From NCBI GenBank assembly GCA_013425455.1, contig JACCLI010000047.1:1-39238 (forward strand): a stretch of 39,238 nt of DNA, written 5' to 3'. The notes under the pieces are model-generated. The model was not told the DNA's origin. It ran no database searches and saw only the letters and a program-made list of their open reading frames with translations. Position numbers and translations under genes: made by a program. Of the stretch, positions 1 to 9,500 are shown piece after piece (the first letter of the stretch is position 1; every line of letters begins with the position of its first letter). The DNA is from Microcaldota archaeon. Its GTDB lineage: Archaea; Micrarchaeota; Micrarchaeia; Anstonellales; Bilamarchaeaceae.

Positions 1-131
1 TCAATGAGATAACCATGTTCTCGATAATCTCCATAATCATAATAGCCATAATAACCTACAGCGGAACGAGGGCGATCTCGACCGCGCTGGGCGGGGAGTA
101 CTCCTTCGCCGGGATAACGAGGATGATATGA
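1..131 (+). CDS. C-terminal fragment of a polytopic membrane protein, paralogue 1 of the six-member cluster
   Basis: Only the last 42 residues lie in the window (reading frame from base 3, stop TGA at 129-131). They form one hydrophobic helix of Ile/Ala/Met-rich sequence followed by the tail LGGEYSFAGITRMI. That tail matches the ends of the next membrane proteins (LGGDMDIPGMMRMI, LGQEVDLSRLMQVL, FGTEVDVSALGKVS). I therefore read it as a sixth member of the same family. It overlaps the next gene by 4 bp (ATGA), which indicates translational coupling in one operon. The rest of the protein, and the promoter of the operon, are upstream of the window. Confidence 0.7.
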   Translation, partial: NEITMFSIISIIIIAIITYSGTRAISTALGGEYSFAGITRMI

Positions 132-1009
132 TGAGGGGCGCGGCGATTTTCATAATTCTTCTTTCCCTCTCCTCGGCGGGCTGCGGCATACTGGATGATG
201 ATGCGAACCGGGCGTTCGCGGAGGCGATGCCCATAATAGGCGCGGCTATCGCGATCTCCATCGCAATAGCGGCTCTTGCCTACATGGCCGGGAGCTTCAC
301 AAAGGACCCGCACTTGCTCGTTTTCAGCAAGGACCAACTGTTCCACACATTCGTGTCCGTGCTTCTCGTGATGTCCATACAGGGGATATTCTACAGCGTC
401 TGCATGTTCGCAAGCGGGGCCGCGGGAGGGGAGATGCAAAACACCTCGCTCAACTATCTCCGCGAACTGAGGGTGGACGGAAGCCAGATGCTCACGCAGA
501 TAATGAAGAGGTCGATAGAGTACAAGTTCACGGCGGCTTACTACACCGCATACCAGGTCCCCTACATGGGAGGGGAGAGCTACTGGTGGGAGGCATACAA
601 CAACGCCTACGCGCGCCACCTGGAGATATTGTTCGACTTTGTCATGGCAGGGTATGTGAGCGCGGGGGTGCAGTACACCCTCCTGGGGATGCTGCCCCAG
701 ATTGCGCTGGGGGTGATGGTGCCGCTCGGGCTCCTGCTCCGCTGCATACCAAAGGCAAGGGACTCGGGGAACATGGTACTGGCACTCGCGCTCGCCCTTT
801 ATGTCGTCATACCGTTCACATACGCAGTGCACTCCTCCATGCGTGATACCTCGGTGCCATGGTTCACCGGGGCGCTGGACGATTCGGGCGTCTCGTTTGA
901 GAACGCCGCGCTCTACCTGTTCCAGACTGTGTTCCTGCCCAACCTTTCGCTGGTGGTGTTTGCGACCGCGGTTGGCGGGCTGATGAAGGTCGCGAAGGTG
1001 ATCCCATGA
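128..1009 (+). CDS. Polytopic membrane protein, paralogue 2 (VirB6/TrbL-like, inferred)
   Basis: A 293-residue protein. It starts with a signal-like helix ending SSAGC (residues 15-19), which could be a weak lipobox. Helices follow at about 35-55 and 73-95, with the linker motif SKDQLFHTF between them. A polar extracytoplasmic segment of about 100 residues comes next. The family core block (about 198-232) contains VPLGLLLRCIPKARDSGNMV and ALALYVVIPFTYA. A last helix ends in AVGGLMKVAKVIP. The start overlaps the previous stop (ATGATGA) and the stop overlaps the next start, so it is coupled on both sides. It is the most divergent full-length member: the TR of the core is AR and the second GG is GN. 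A channel or scaffold role like VirB6 is inferred from topology and context only. Confidence 0.75.
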   Translation: MMRGAAIFIILLSLSSAGCGILDDDANRAFAEAMPIIGAAIAISIAIAALAYMAGSFTKDPHLLVFSKDQLFHTFVSVLLVMSIQGIFYSVCMFASGAAGGEMQNTSLNYLRELRVDGSQMLTQIMKRSIEYKFTAAYYTAYQVPYMGGESYWWEAYNNAYARHLEILFDFVMAGYVSAGVQYTLLGMLPQIALGVMVPLGLLLRCIPKARDSGNMVLALALALYVVIPFTYAVHSSMRDTSVPWFTGALDDSGVSFENAALYLFQTVFLPNLSLVVFATAVGGLMKVAKVIP

Positions 1010-3291
1010 AGGCGGCGCACATATTTGTACTGGCATTGTTCCTTTCGGCGGCCTTTGCGCAGGCCAGCGGGGAGGAAATACTTGTGCAGACACAGGAGCA
1101 TCCAACGCTGCTAGGGAACATAGCGAAGGACTGGCAGATTTACACAGTGGCGGTGCTGCTGCTGATGGCGGCGCTCGTGGCGCTTGCGTATGCCATCGCA
1201 AACTCGTTCTCGCTGCCGGACCTGAAGGCATGGGCGGACGTGGAGCTCGGGGAGATATTCGCCAGCGCGCTCATACTGATTTTCATAATAGCGGCAATAT
1301 CCTTCATAGATGTGAGCGTGGCCGGGACGATAGGGCCCAGCTTCCCGAGTTCCTGCGCAAAGCCTGGCTTCTGCCCCGCTAACATAGCGTCGGATTATCT
1401 TGAGAGCTACATCCGCGCGGCAGGTTCCGCCTACAAGATCACCATGATAAACAGCATAGACGCCGCGAACGACGCGATGGCAGGAAGCACGGTCGGGATA
1501 CAGGACCTCATATACGGATACCTCACATACAGGTTCAGGGACAACCCGCAGGAGATGATACGGGTGGAGATGTACGACCAGGTCCTGCAGAACCTCGCCG
1601 CGGTGCTGAACGCGCTGCTCGCGCAGAAATTCATGCTCCAGTTCATGACATTCAGCGTGGCGCCCATCGCAATATTCCTCGGCATAGTGCTTCGTTCCTT
1701 CTTCCTCACGCGGAAGATGGGGGGGCTGCTGCTGGCGTTCGGGCTCGGTTTCCTGGTGATTTATCCGCTCACATATGCGCTCGCGTGGTACACGCTGGAC
1801 GCGGCCATTTACGGCGCCCAGAAGGGCCCGAGCGGAAAGCTCACGCCCTGCCCCGAGGTGTGCCTGCCTTTCTCAAAAGTGGTGGACCTTTCCAAGACGC
1901 CGCTGGTGGAGGTTCCCATGGACACGGTGCGGGAGGGATTCCACGAGCAGTGCATGACCGAGCTGGAGCGGGACGGTATAGATGAAACTGGGCGCTCGAA
2001 CACGTGCATGAACGATTGCAGGGACAATGTGGACCCCACGGGGCGCTCGGCCAGCTGCATGGACGGCTGCACGGCGGAAATAGACGAAACGGGAAGGATG
2101 GTATCGTGCATGGGCGACTGCACACGCCTCTACCCCTTCAACTGCGAGGGGAGATGCGCGGAAGATTGTACGGCGCGCGGATATGTGGCGCCCGCGGCTG
2201 AGTTCCCGGACCCGGCCACCGTCGCGGCATGGGACGAGTGCATGCTCCCGTGCATGGAAAGCGAGAACTGCGATGCCACCGTGGAGGAGAAGACATTATA
2301 CTGCCAGGAGAACGAATGCCCTCCCGTAATCGGGGAGCTGGCAAGCGGGCTGGAATATTGCCAGTTATACAATTGCGGCGTGCTGGCTGGATATGCGGGG
2401 AACGAAACCGCATATTGCGAGGGCCAGTGCGTCCCGTTGGACGGCTTCGGAGGAAGCCAGGAAGAGTACTGCAACCACGAGACGGACAACATGCTTGCCC
2501 AGCTGGGGAAGGAGGGCGGCGTGGCGGTAGGAAGCGGCGCGGACTACCATGAGTATGGATATTGCCCCGCGGACCCGTGCGGGTTCCCGATCCCATACCA
2601 CAAGAAGGAGTGCCTGGGTTACCGGGGCGTTCCGAACATATGCAACACAAGGCCGTTCGTGGCCGAAGACCCCGCGTATGCGATGATGGACGCGAGCGAG
2701 CTGGTGGACGGGTGCCCCGCGGAATGCAGGACGCTTGCGCCAATGAAGGCGGGGAGCGGATGCTACAACAAGAAGAGCATAAGGCAGGACGACGGCACCT
2801 ACAAGAATTCTACGATATGCCCTTCGCAATGTATGTGGATGACGGCGGGCGGATACAAGGACCCTACCTGCCCCGCCGAGTGCAGCCGGTTCTATCCTGG
2901 CACTCCGCAGGCGCTCTGGGATGCAAAACTTTCCAGCGAGACCTGCGTATACATAATACCTGATGTTGTTTTTGACGAGCCGGACACGTGCTCGCAATGC
3001 GCGTTCGTGGCTGAGAAGGGGCTCACCATGGAGCCCGCGATGATATGGGACTGCACCGCGTTCTGCGGGGCGCCCAGCTCGACCGTGATGGGGCAGGACC
3101 CTGCGTCCATGACAAACAACATAGGCGGGATGCAGGGGCCGACCGATGTGATTGCCGTGAGCAAGCTGATGGTGCCAGCATATGTGCTCCCGTTCTTCTG
3201 CCTCGCGGTCACGCTGATGTTCATCATGACTTTGTCGCCAATGCTTGGCGGGGACATGGACATACCCGGGATGATGAGGATGATACAATGA
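1006..3291 (+). CDS. Polytopic membrane protein with large cysteine-rich insertion, paralogue 3
   Basis: A 761-residue protein with a signal peptide (1-20), helices at about 45-66 and 84-102 joined by LKAWADVELGEIF, and the family core at about 219-255 (FLGIVLRSFFLTRKMGG, then AFGLGFLVIYPLTYA). A region of about 440 residues then follows that the other members lack. It has roughly 38 cysteines by eye, many as CxxxC or CPxxC pairs, and a threefold 17-residue repeat. A final helix (about 718-742) leads to LGGDMDIPGMMRMIQ. The signal peptide and cysteine density suggest the insertion is extracytoplasmic and disulfide-bonded or metal-binding. AAGGTGATCCC just before the ATG is a good ribosome-binding site. 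Both ends overlap neighbouring genes by 4 bp. Function is unknown; membership in the family is clear. Confidence 0.78.
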   Translation: MKAAHIFVLALFLSAAFAQASGEEILVQTQEHPTLLGNIAKDWQIYTVAVLLLMAALVALAYAIANSFSLPDLKAWADVELGEIFASALILIFIIAAISFIDVSVAGTIGPSFPSSCAKPGFCPANIASDYLESYIRAAGSAYKITMINSIDAANDAMAGSTVGIQDLIYGYLTYRFRDNPQEMIRVEMYDQVLQNLAAVLNALLAQKFMLQFMTFSVAPIAIFLGIVLRSFFLTRKMGGLLLAFGLGFLVIYPLTYALAWYTLDAAIYGAQKGPSGKLTPCPEVCLPFSKVVDLSKTPLVEVPMDTVREGFHEQCMTELERDGIDETGRSNTCMNDCRDNVDPTGRSASCMDGCTAEIDETGRMVSCMGDCTRLYPFNCEGRCAEDCTARGYVAPAAEFPDPATVAAWDECMLPCMESENCDATVEEKTLYCQENECPPVIGELASGLEYCQLYNCGVLAGYAGNETAYCEGQCVPLDGFGGSQEEYCNHETDNMLAQLGKEGGVAVGSGADYHEYGYCPADPCGFPIPYHKKECLGYRGVPNICNTRPFVAEDPAYAMMDASELVDGCPAECRTLAPMKAGSGCYNKKSIRQDDGTYKNSTICPSQCMWMTAGGYKDPTCPAECSRFYPGTPQALWDAKLSSETCVYIIPDVVFDEPDTCSQCAFVAEKGLTMEPAMIWDCTAFCGAPSSTVMGQDPASMTNNIGGMQGPTDVIAVSKLMVPAYVLPFFCLAVTLMFIMTLSPMLGGDMDIPGMMRMIQ
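1981..2133 (+). repeat. Three tandem 51-bp coding repeats (17-residue CxxxC units)
   Basis: Residues 326-376 of the cysteine-rich membrane protein are three consecutive 17-residue units. Each begins D(E/P)TGR and carries CMxxC: DETGRSNTCMNDC, DPTGRSASCMDGC and DETGRMVSCMGDC. The DNA copies have diverged at many third positions, so the duplication is not recent and the protein pattern has been kept. Confidence 0.85.
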
Positions 3292-4358
3292 AGCGCCTGC
3301 TGCTGTTGCTGTTCCTGTTTTCACTCTCCTTTGCGGTTGATGAAACGCCGGAATGGATCCCGATAGCGCTTCTTGCTGTCATTGCCGGGCTCGGAGTCCT
3401 CATAATATTCTATCTTATCAGCTATGTTGTTGAGGCGGACCAGATGAGGGCCATGGCCATATCCGAGATGTGGCAGGTGGTCATCACTGGGGTGATGATA
3501 GCGGGGCTGATAGGGGCGCAGGCGCTCGCCACCGAGTTCGGGTCCGGGATGGCAAAGGATTTCGGGGCCGAGGACGGGGACACGCACATGGATTTTGCGA
3601 TAAAGGTGACGCAGGAGACTGTTGCTTACCAGTGGGCAACCCTCATGGACTTCACCAACAACATCGTAATTCCGATGGGCGACCTCGCGTCCCTTTCAGG
3701 CAACTGCTGGCTGTTCGGAGTCGCTTTCACCTATTCGGGATGCTCGAGCATAAACGTGCCCTTCTCGTCCGCATCGCTCGCTGCGAGGACGATGGCCATG
3801 GCGATACTGGCGCTGAATTCCCAGTTGGTGCTGCTCAACCTGGCAAGCAGGTTCTTCTTCCCGGTCCTTCTCCCGCTTGGCCTCTTCCTGCGGACCTTCC
3901 ACGTGACGAGGGGGACGGGGGGCGTCCTCATCGCCTTTGCGGTGGCTTTCTATTTCGTGTATCCGCTGGCGACCATCATAACGAAAGGGATGTCGGACGA
4001 GGTGCCCCTTTCCGCATTGGGCATCCATTATCCTGAACCACCAGCCATAAACCAGGTGGGTGCGGACGAGACGTGGGAGTTCAGCAACGTTTACACGTTC
4101 GAAGTTCCGGCGGAATGCGACCCATTCAAAACCTATGATTATGGGGATGGGGGCCAGGTTGAAGGATTCGGATATACGCAAACGCAGATAAACTATCTCC
4201 TGAACGAGAACATGCTGGACCCGCTGCTGTTCATTTTCATGATAAGTGGAATATTCAACCCCGCGCTTAGCATATTGATGGCGCTTGCGGTGCTGCGGCC
4301 TCTGACAAGAGTATTCGGGACCGAGGTGGACGTCTCAGCCCTCGGGAAGGTGTCCTAG
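3288..4358 (+). CDS. Polytopic membrane protein, paralogue 4 (VirB6/TrbL-like, inferred)
   Basis: A 356-residue protein. The ATG at 3288 overlaps the previous stop (ATGA) and gives a clean signal peptide (MKRLLLLLFLFSLSFA), so I prefer it to the longer in-frame extension inside the upstream gene. Two N-terminal helices flank the linker AISEMWQVVITGV. A soluble segment (about 85-160) contains two cysteines (GNCWLF and SGCSS). The core (192-230) reads FPVLLPLGLFLRTFHVTRG, then GGVLIAFAVAFYFVYPLA. A second polar loop follows. A C-terminal helix ends FGTEVDVSALGKVS. Around the core it is strikingly similar to paralogue 6 (LNSQ upstream, PLGhhLRThHhTRGhGG). It is likely a subunit of the same membrane complex as its neighbours. 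Confidence 0.8.
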   Translation: MKRLLLLLFLFSLSFAVDETPEWIPIALLAVIAGLGVLIIFYLISYVVEADQMRAMAISEMWQVVITGVMIAGLIGAQALATEFGSGMAKDFGAEDGDTHMDFAIKVTQETVAYQWATLMDFTNNIVIPMGDLASLSGNCWLFGVAFTYSGCSSINVPFSSASLAARTMAMAILALNSQLVLLNLASRFFFPVLLPLGLFLRTFHVTRGTGGVLIAFAVAFYFVYPLATIITKGMSDEVPLSALGIHYPEPPAINQVGADETWEFSNVYTFEVPAECDPFKTYDYGDGGQVEGFGYTQTQINYLLNENMLDPLLFIFMISGIFNPALSILMALAVLRPLTRVFGTEVDVSALGKVS

Positions 4359-4366
4359 GTGTTTTG

Positions 4367-5524
4367 ATGGTGTGCATTGAAGGCGGACTGGACTGGCTGT
4401 ATTCCCTTTCCCTGCTGTCGCTCGGGATGACGCTTGTGGTTATAGGGGTAGCGTATGCGCTCGGGCAGCTGCTGAGCAACCCGCAGTTCAACGTCTGGGC
4501 GAAGACCGAGATATTCCAGGTTTTCGTGTCGTTCTTTTTCGTACTGCTTGTGCTCTTCCTGAGCGACTCCCTGTGCCATTTCAGGTACGGGGACCTGGCG
4601 GGGCTGGGGCCTGCGGAGACCAACCCGACGAGCACCTCCAACCCGTATGCATATGCGCACCCGAGCATCTCGGCTGACGACAACGTGATAAACGCCTCCG
4701 GCAAATATCTCGCGAATGTTGCATATTTCATAAACACGGAGATGAGGGCGGCGCGCTCCCTTTACGGGATTTCCGAGGAGGCGTCCAGGTATTCGCGCAC
4801 CCCCTGCATGCCCGCGGCGACCTTCTGCCTCTACGGGACAAGCGGCTACACCGTGAGGCCGTACTCCGGGCTGAGCAGCTGGGTGCAGATACTTGGGTTC
4901 TCGCTCTATACGGACACCGCGTCCTACCTCACGGTGCTGATACAGATGGCGCTGCTCGCGTTCATATCCGGGGGAGGGATAATGGCATACCTTCCGCTGG
5001 CGATAGTATTGCGCTCGCTTCCGTTGATGAGGCAGCTGGGGGGCGGGTTGCTGGCGATATGCGTCGCGCTTTTCCTCATATACCCGGCGCTCCTGACCAT
5101 GGAATCGCTGTTCTGGAACCCGTACCAGATGCTCGGGGACGGATGGAGCACGCTGGCGGATGCGGCGGACAGCATGGGGAGGGGGTTCACCTATGTGACC
5201 GCGGGGGCATATGCGGAGACCATGGCGGCGGCGCTCTTGCTGGCGGGCGCGCTGCTGGACATTGCGGCGATAATAGCGGTGGTGGTTGCCGCGGGGTTTG
5301 TGAGCGCGGTACTTATGATAATAAGCGCAGGAGCAGTTTCCCAGTGGACGCTGACGAGCCTCCATGCGGCGATACAGGTGAGCATGCAGGCGTCATCCAT
5401 ATCTTTCTTGACGGCAACGTTCCTCCTTTCGCTGAATATAATAGCCATAGGGGCTTCCGCGAGGGAGCTCGGGAGATTGCTGGGGCAGGAAGTTGACCTG
5501 AGCAGATTGATGCAGGTGTTGTGA
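4367..5524 (+). CDS. Polytopic membrane protein, paralogue 5 (VirB6/TrbL-like, inferred)
   Basis: A 385-residue protein starting at the ATG at 4367. A TTG at 4364 is possible, but AGGTG at 4357-4361 is better spaced for the ATG. There is no cleavable signal peptide; a first helix (about 12-35) leads into the linker WAKTEIFQVFVSF, typical of the family. The extracytoplasmic segment (about 68-185) has Cys147 and Cys154. The core (209-243) reads LPLAIVLRSLPLMRQLGGG, then ALFLIYPALL. It has more C-terminal helices than its relatives (about 285-335 and 350-370) and ends LGQEVDLSRLMQVL. It lies 8 bp after the previous stop and abuts the next start. Confidence 0.8.
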   Translation: MVCIEGGLDWLYSLSLLSLGMTLVVIGVAYALGQLLSNPQFNVWAKTEIFQVFVSFFFVLLVLFLSDSLCHFRYGDLAGLGPAETNPTSTSNPYAYAHPSISADDNVINASGKYLANVAYFINTEMRAARSLYGISEEASRYSRTPCMPAATFCLYGTSGYTVRPYSGLSSWVQILGFSLYTDTASYLTVLIQMALLAFISGGGIMAYLPLAIVLRSLPLMRQLGGGLLAICVALFLIYPALLTMESLFWNPYQMLGDGWSTLADAADSMGRGFTYVTAGAYAETMAAALLLAGALLDIAAIIAVVVAAGFVSAVLMIISAGAVSQWTLTSLHAAIQVSMQASSISFLTATFLLSLNIIAIGASARELGRLLGQEVDLSRLMQVL

Positions 5525-6532
5525 ATGGCTGAAGAGGATTTGTTCCACTTTGCTTTTTCGGGATGGGGAGCGGGCGGACCCTGGTTCGTCAACTGCCTTC
5601 TCGCCATCATAGTCGTCGCGGTGATAATGGGCACCGTATACGCCATCTCATACGCATTCAATTTCATGAGCTTGAAGAGGTTCGCGGTTTCGGAGTTCTA
5701 CCAGCTCGCGGCCACGGCGGTTCTTGTGATTTTCCTGGTTGCAATCGTGGAGAACGGGCAGGCATTCTTCCTCTCCAAATATGGGGGGACGGTCATCTGC
5801 CAGGGAGGGGAGATAGACAACACGGTTCAGGCGGCCATGTGCCGCACCGAGGAGAGGCTAACGTATTTCGACAAGACGTTCAATTCCATAAAGGACAGCA
5901 GCGAGCTCGCGGATAAGGAGCTGCGTTACTACTCGTCGATGTCGCTTTTCGGCATAATATTCTGGCAGGGGAACTTCGACGCAAGCCTGCACAAATATGT
6001 GGAGACGCAGCACGCAATAGCCTCCAAGCTCGTCTCGCTCATGATTTCGCTGAACAGCCAGATGTTCGTGCTGAAATACATAAAGGAGAACATGCTCGTG
6101 TTCTTCCTTCCGCTCGGGATAGTGCTGAGGACTCTGCACTTCACGAGGGGAATCGGGGGCTTCTTCATAGCCCTTGCGGTGGCGCTGTATTTCATCTACC
6201 CGGGCATGCTCTTCATAATGGACGCGTCCTATGCGCCCCCTCCGCCGCAGGCGCCCTCTTCCATTTCCAACCGGGCGGACCTGTGCAACATACCTGTTTT
6301 TTCGGGAATGTCCCTGGGCGCCACCACCGCGGAGGGGCAGAGCACGAGGAGCGCCGCTTCCATATCAGTGAGCACCTCCAGCCTCGCGGCGTTCGTGTCG
6401 CAGGTGTTCGTAAAACTGTTCTATGACAACATGGTGGCGCTGGCGATTGCGGTGACGATGATGAGGTACGGGACCATGCTGCTGGGCGGGGACAGCAACG
6501 TTTTCCTGCAGATGATGGGGAGGTGGGTGTGA
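5525..6532 (+). CDS. Polytopic membrane protein, paralogue 6 (VirB6/TrbL-like, inferred)
   Basis: A 335-residue protein whose ATG directly follows the previous stop. AGGTG inside the upstream gene serves as ribosome-binding site. Helices at about 22-46 and 61-77 surround the linker FAVSEFYQLAATA. A polar loop with Cys92 and Cys106 follows. The core (194-228) reads FLPLGIVLRTLHFTRGIGG, then IALAVALYFIYPG. A Pro-rich stretch (YAPPPPQAPSS) and a Ser/Thr-rich loop precede the last helix and the tail LLGGDSNVFLQMMGRWV. The core is the best match to paralogue 4, suggesting a recent duplication or a paired role. Its stop TGA overlaps the next ATG by 1 bp. Confidence 0.8.
   Translation: MAEEDLFHFAFSGWGAGGPWFVNCLLAIIVVAVIMGTVYAISYAFNFMSLKRFAVSEFYQLAATAVLVIFLVAIVENGQAFFLSKYGGTVICQGGEIDNTVQAAMCRTEERLTYFDKTFNSIKDSSELADKELRYYSSMSLFGIIFWQGNFDASLHKYVETQHAIASKLVSLMISLNSQMFVLKYIKENMLVFFLPLGIVLRTLHFTRGIGGFFIALAVALYFIYPGMLFIMDASYAPPPPQAPSSISNRADLCNIPVFSGMSLGATTAEGQSTRSAASISVSTSSLAAFVSQVFVKLFYDNMVALAIAVTMMRYGTMLLGGDSNVFLQMMGRWV
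6519..6526 (+). promoter_or_regulatory. Strong Shine-Dalgarno site that fixes the lipoprotein start
   Basis: GGAGGTGG lies 5 nt before the ATG at 6532 and is complementary to the archaeal 16S 3' end. It excludes the upstream in-frame GTG at 6523, which overlaps it. It is the strongest ribosome-binding site in the operon and sits in front of the first non-paralogous gene, which may allow higher expression of the lipoprotein than of the membrane subunits. Confidence 0.75.
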
Positions 6533-9500
6533 TGAGGGGCATTTCTGTTGTTCTGGCTTTTGCTTTCGTGTTCGGGGCGCTCATGCTCGCGGGATGCGTG
6601 GCTCCGCAGCCATCGTTCAGCAACTGCTGCATGTACGACAACGCGAGCAATGATGAGCGATGCATAACTGCGGACAGGACGGAGTACGATGCGCACGGGT
6701 GCAACATGCTGAACATGACGTGCAACGTAACGCTCGGAGAGGGGGACGACACCGAGCTGCTCCCCATCTGCCCGAAATCCGAGCTTCTGAAATGCAACAG
6801 CAGCTGCGTGGGGATGTTCTGCGGCTCTTTTGAATTTGACCCGCGGCCGCCCATCTCCCTTGATGCGGAAGACATGAACGATTCCCGCGACACCGAGAAC
6901 GCCGACAAGGGCCAGTTCGGAGGGACGAGCAAGGGCGGGGCGAAGGGGCTTTATAACGGAGAGTGCCGGCTGCTCAACATGAGCCCGGCGACCCTGCGCG
7001 CCACCGGGAACACGAACGGGGGCTTCGCGCTCAACAGCTTCAGGTTCGGGGTCGGGGACTCCTTTGCGGAATTTGACGAGGCGAACATGTACTATCCGCT
7101 CACGGATTTCGCCTGCAAGATAAACCAGATGGGGACTATAGACAGGTATGCGAATTATGCGATACCGAATTCGCTAACAGAGGCGGGGACGAGGATTTGT
7201 GCGCCTTCCGGGGACAACAAATGGGTGTGCGTGCCGAGCACCAGCTACTCGGACGTTTTCTTTGAGACATATACATATTTTGACTGCGCCACCAAGTGCC
7301 TCCTGCAATTTTCCGGGGATTTCCCGGGCATAGACCCCAACAGCGCCTACCTCACGGAAAGGAACGGGCAGATGCTGGGGAACCCGTTCGCATACGGGGT
7401 TGCGGCGGATTCGCCCTGGGGAAATCTCATCAACGACAAGGACTACAAGAGCTCGGCTGAGGATACGGCATTTTATGATGGTTATCCCCTCGGGTACAAT
7501 TATTACGGGGCGGATTTCGAGAGGGACGACCGCGTGCTGGGCCCGAACAGGGGGGGCATCGAAGGGCTCCTCGCGGAGAAGGGAAGCGGTGAATTCGGGC
7601 TGCAGAGCGACGTGATGGACTATTATTCGGGCGAAACGGCGGACCTGCCCACCATGAGATGGGACCACCTGCTCGAGAACTTCATAACCGTGGAGAGGGA
7701 GCCGCACAGGATGTATGAATTCCTGCTCACCTACCATTCCGTTTATGCGGACCAGTTCCAGAACGGGCATTATGAAGATAATGGAACCTGGAAGAACGGG
7801 GCGGAGTTCGAATGCACCATGGAGGAGAACGGCTGCCTTTCAGGGTATTGCAACATATTCGATTATTCGCGCGGCGTATGCGTGAACATGGATAATTTAT
7901 CAAAGGACGCGAACTGCGACTGCGTGTATGATTATATTGAAGGGGGGGTGGCCTGCACCGGGAAGAAGCTGTTAAGCTCGCCTTCGTGGGACAGGTACAA
8001 CGACGCGACCTCGAACATAGAGGTGGCGACAACCCTTGCCGCTCCCATAGACCGCGTAGGGGATGGCCCCTACACCCACACATCCATGCCTTCCAAGGGA
8101 AGGACGGTGACGTTCAACCTTGATAGTACGGATTACATAAGCGGACTGGCGGAATCGGACAGGGACGACATAGACAGGTCCTTCCTCGTGATATTCCTTG
8201 GCGGGCAGAACGCCTTCCCGACATACACTGCCTACCAGCCACCCACTGATGACACCGCGGCCCTGTGGAACCAGACGCTCACGATTCCGCAGGTCCTTTC
8301 CCCGGAAAAATGGAGCGGCTGCAGCAGGTATTCGGACTGCGGAAAATTCTATACGACCTTCGTGGACCAGTGCGTGCCTACTTATGAGGAGGACCGGGAG
8401 TTCTACAGGACTAGCTTTGGCGTCTGCTATTCCGGCAGCCCTATGACGACCACTTCATCTTCGATTTTTGGGGGGCTGATTGAGACAAGGGTCCCCTATT
8501 CATACGGGCAGTACCTCAAGCCGGACGGGAGCATAGATGTGGAAAACTGGAACTGCCAGGGGCTCTTCAACTTCGACAAGAAGAAAGTGACTGGAAAGGG
8601 CGACCCTTCAAGGCAGGTCTATTGCTACGCGCGGGACAAGGACGGGAACTGCGAGGCATATTCCACCGCGGCGCTTATGATAAGGGGAAGGGATGTTGAG
8701 TATGAGGACGAGGATAGAAATCTGGTGGAGGGGCAGGCGTTCGGGAAATGCATCCTGGATGGGAGCGGCAACCTGCGCACCAAAACATACGGATATTGCG
8801 ACCAGTGCAGCTTCCTGACAATGGCGAAGGAGAAGGTGGTTGCCCTCCCGGAGAACAAGTTAGACCCGGGCTACCAGGCGTTGCGCGTGGATGGAAGCGC
8901 GCAGAGGAAGGACAATAAGTACTGCCCCTCGCTGATGATAAGCACCATTTATTCCCCGGATGCGGCCTTTGAAATAGAACGAGCCTCGTCTCCGCTTGGG
9001 GAGTGGGAGGGGCAGGGAGTGCACGCTTCGAGCGACGACCCGGAGGATTCGTATTACAGGAGCCAGTGCAGGATGCCGGATGGAAGCGAGGTGGGGATGG
9101 AGGAGGCATGGCCGGATTACCTTCCTAATGCGTATTATCTGAAAACAAAACTGAAGGACTACCTGCAAAGGAACATAATGCCGGTGCTGTTTGCGGATGA
9201 TGACGGATTGTACAGGGCACGCACCACGGACAGGGAGCCATACAAGGACAAGCCGGTGCTGCAGCTGGGCCTTAGCGACCATTTTGAAGCCGTCCAGGCG
9301 GGCACGACCACGAACCCATTGATTGCATCTCTCTGGAAGCGCAACCCCTCCATTTTTGACAAATACGGCCTGCCCGGGGACCAGCCATATGCATACACCG
9401 CACAGGGAACCTATCTTGCGGATTCGGTCATGAACCTCGGGGCCGGAATAATAGTTGTGAAGAACCTGAGCACCGACTTCGTGGAGGGCAGCGACATAGT

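Noticed and set aside
128-190. Clear lipoprotein signal for paralogue 2
   Set aside because: SSAGC lacks the usual Leu at -3, so I do not call it a lipoprotein; it may be an ordinary signal or first helix.
56-1231. Long open frame on the minus strand opposite the first membrane genes
   Set aside because: It is the mirror of high-GC third-codon positions; its product is His/Arg/Pro-rich without any domain, while the plus strand has a conserved family.
1981-2133. CRISPR-like array suggested by three 51-bp repeats
   Set aside because: The repeats are in frame inside a coding region, degenerate in DNA and contiguous without spacers.
3045-3287. Upstream extension of paralogue 4
   Set aside because: It overlaps the end of paralogue 3 out of frame; the ATG at 3288 has the operon's ATGA junction and a signal peptide.
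4355-5365. 336-residue frame on the minus strand
   Set aside because: Opposite paralogue 5; composition is Arg/Gln/His-rich and no motif is seen.
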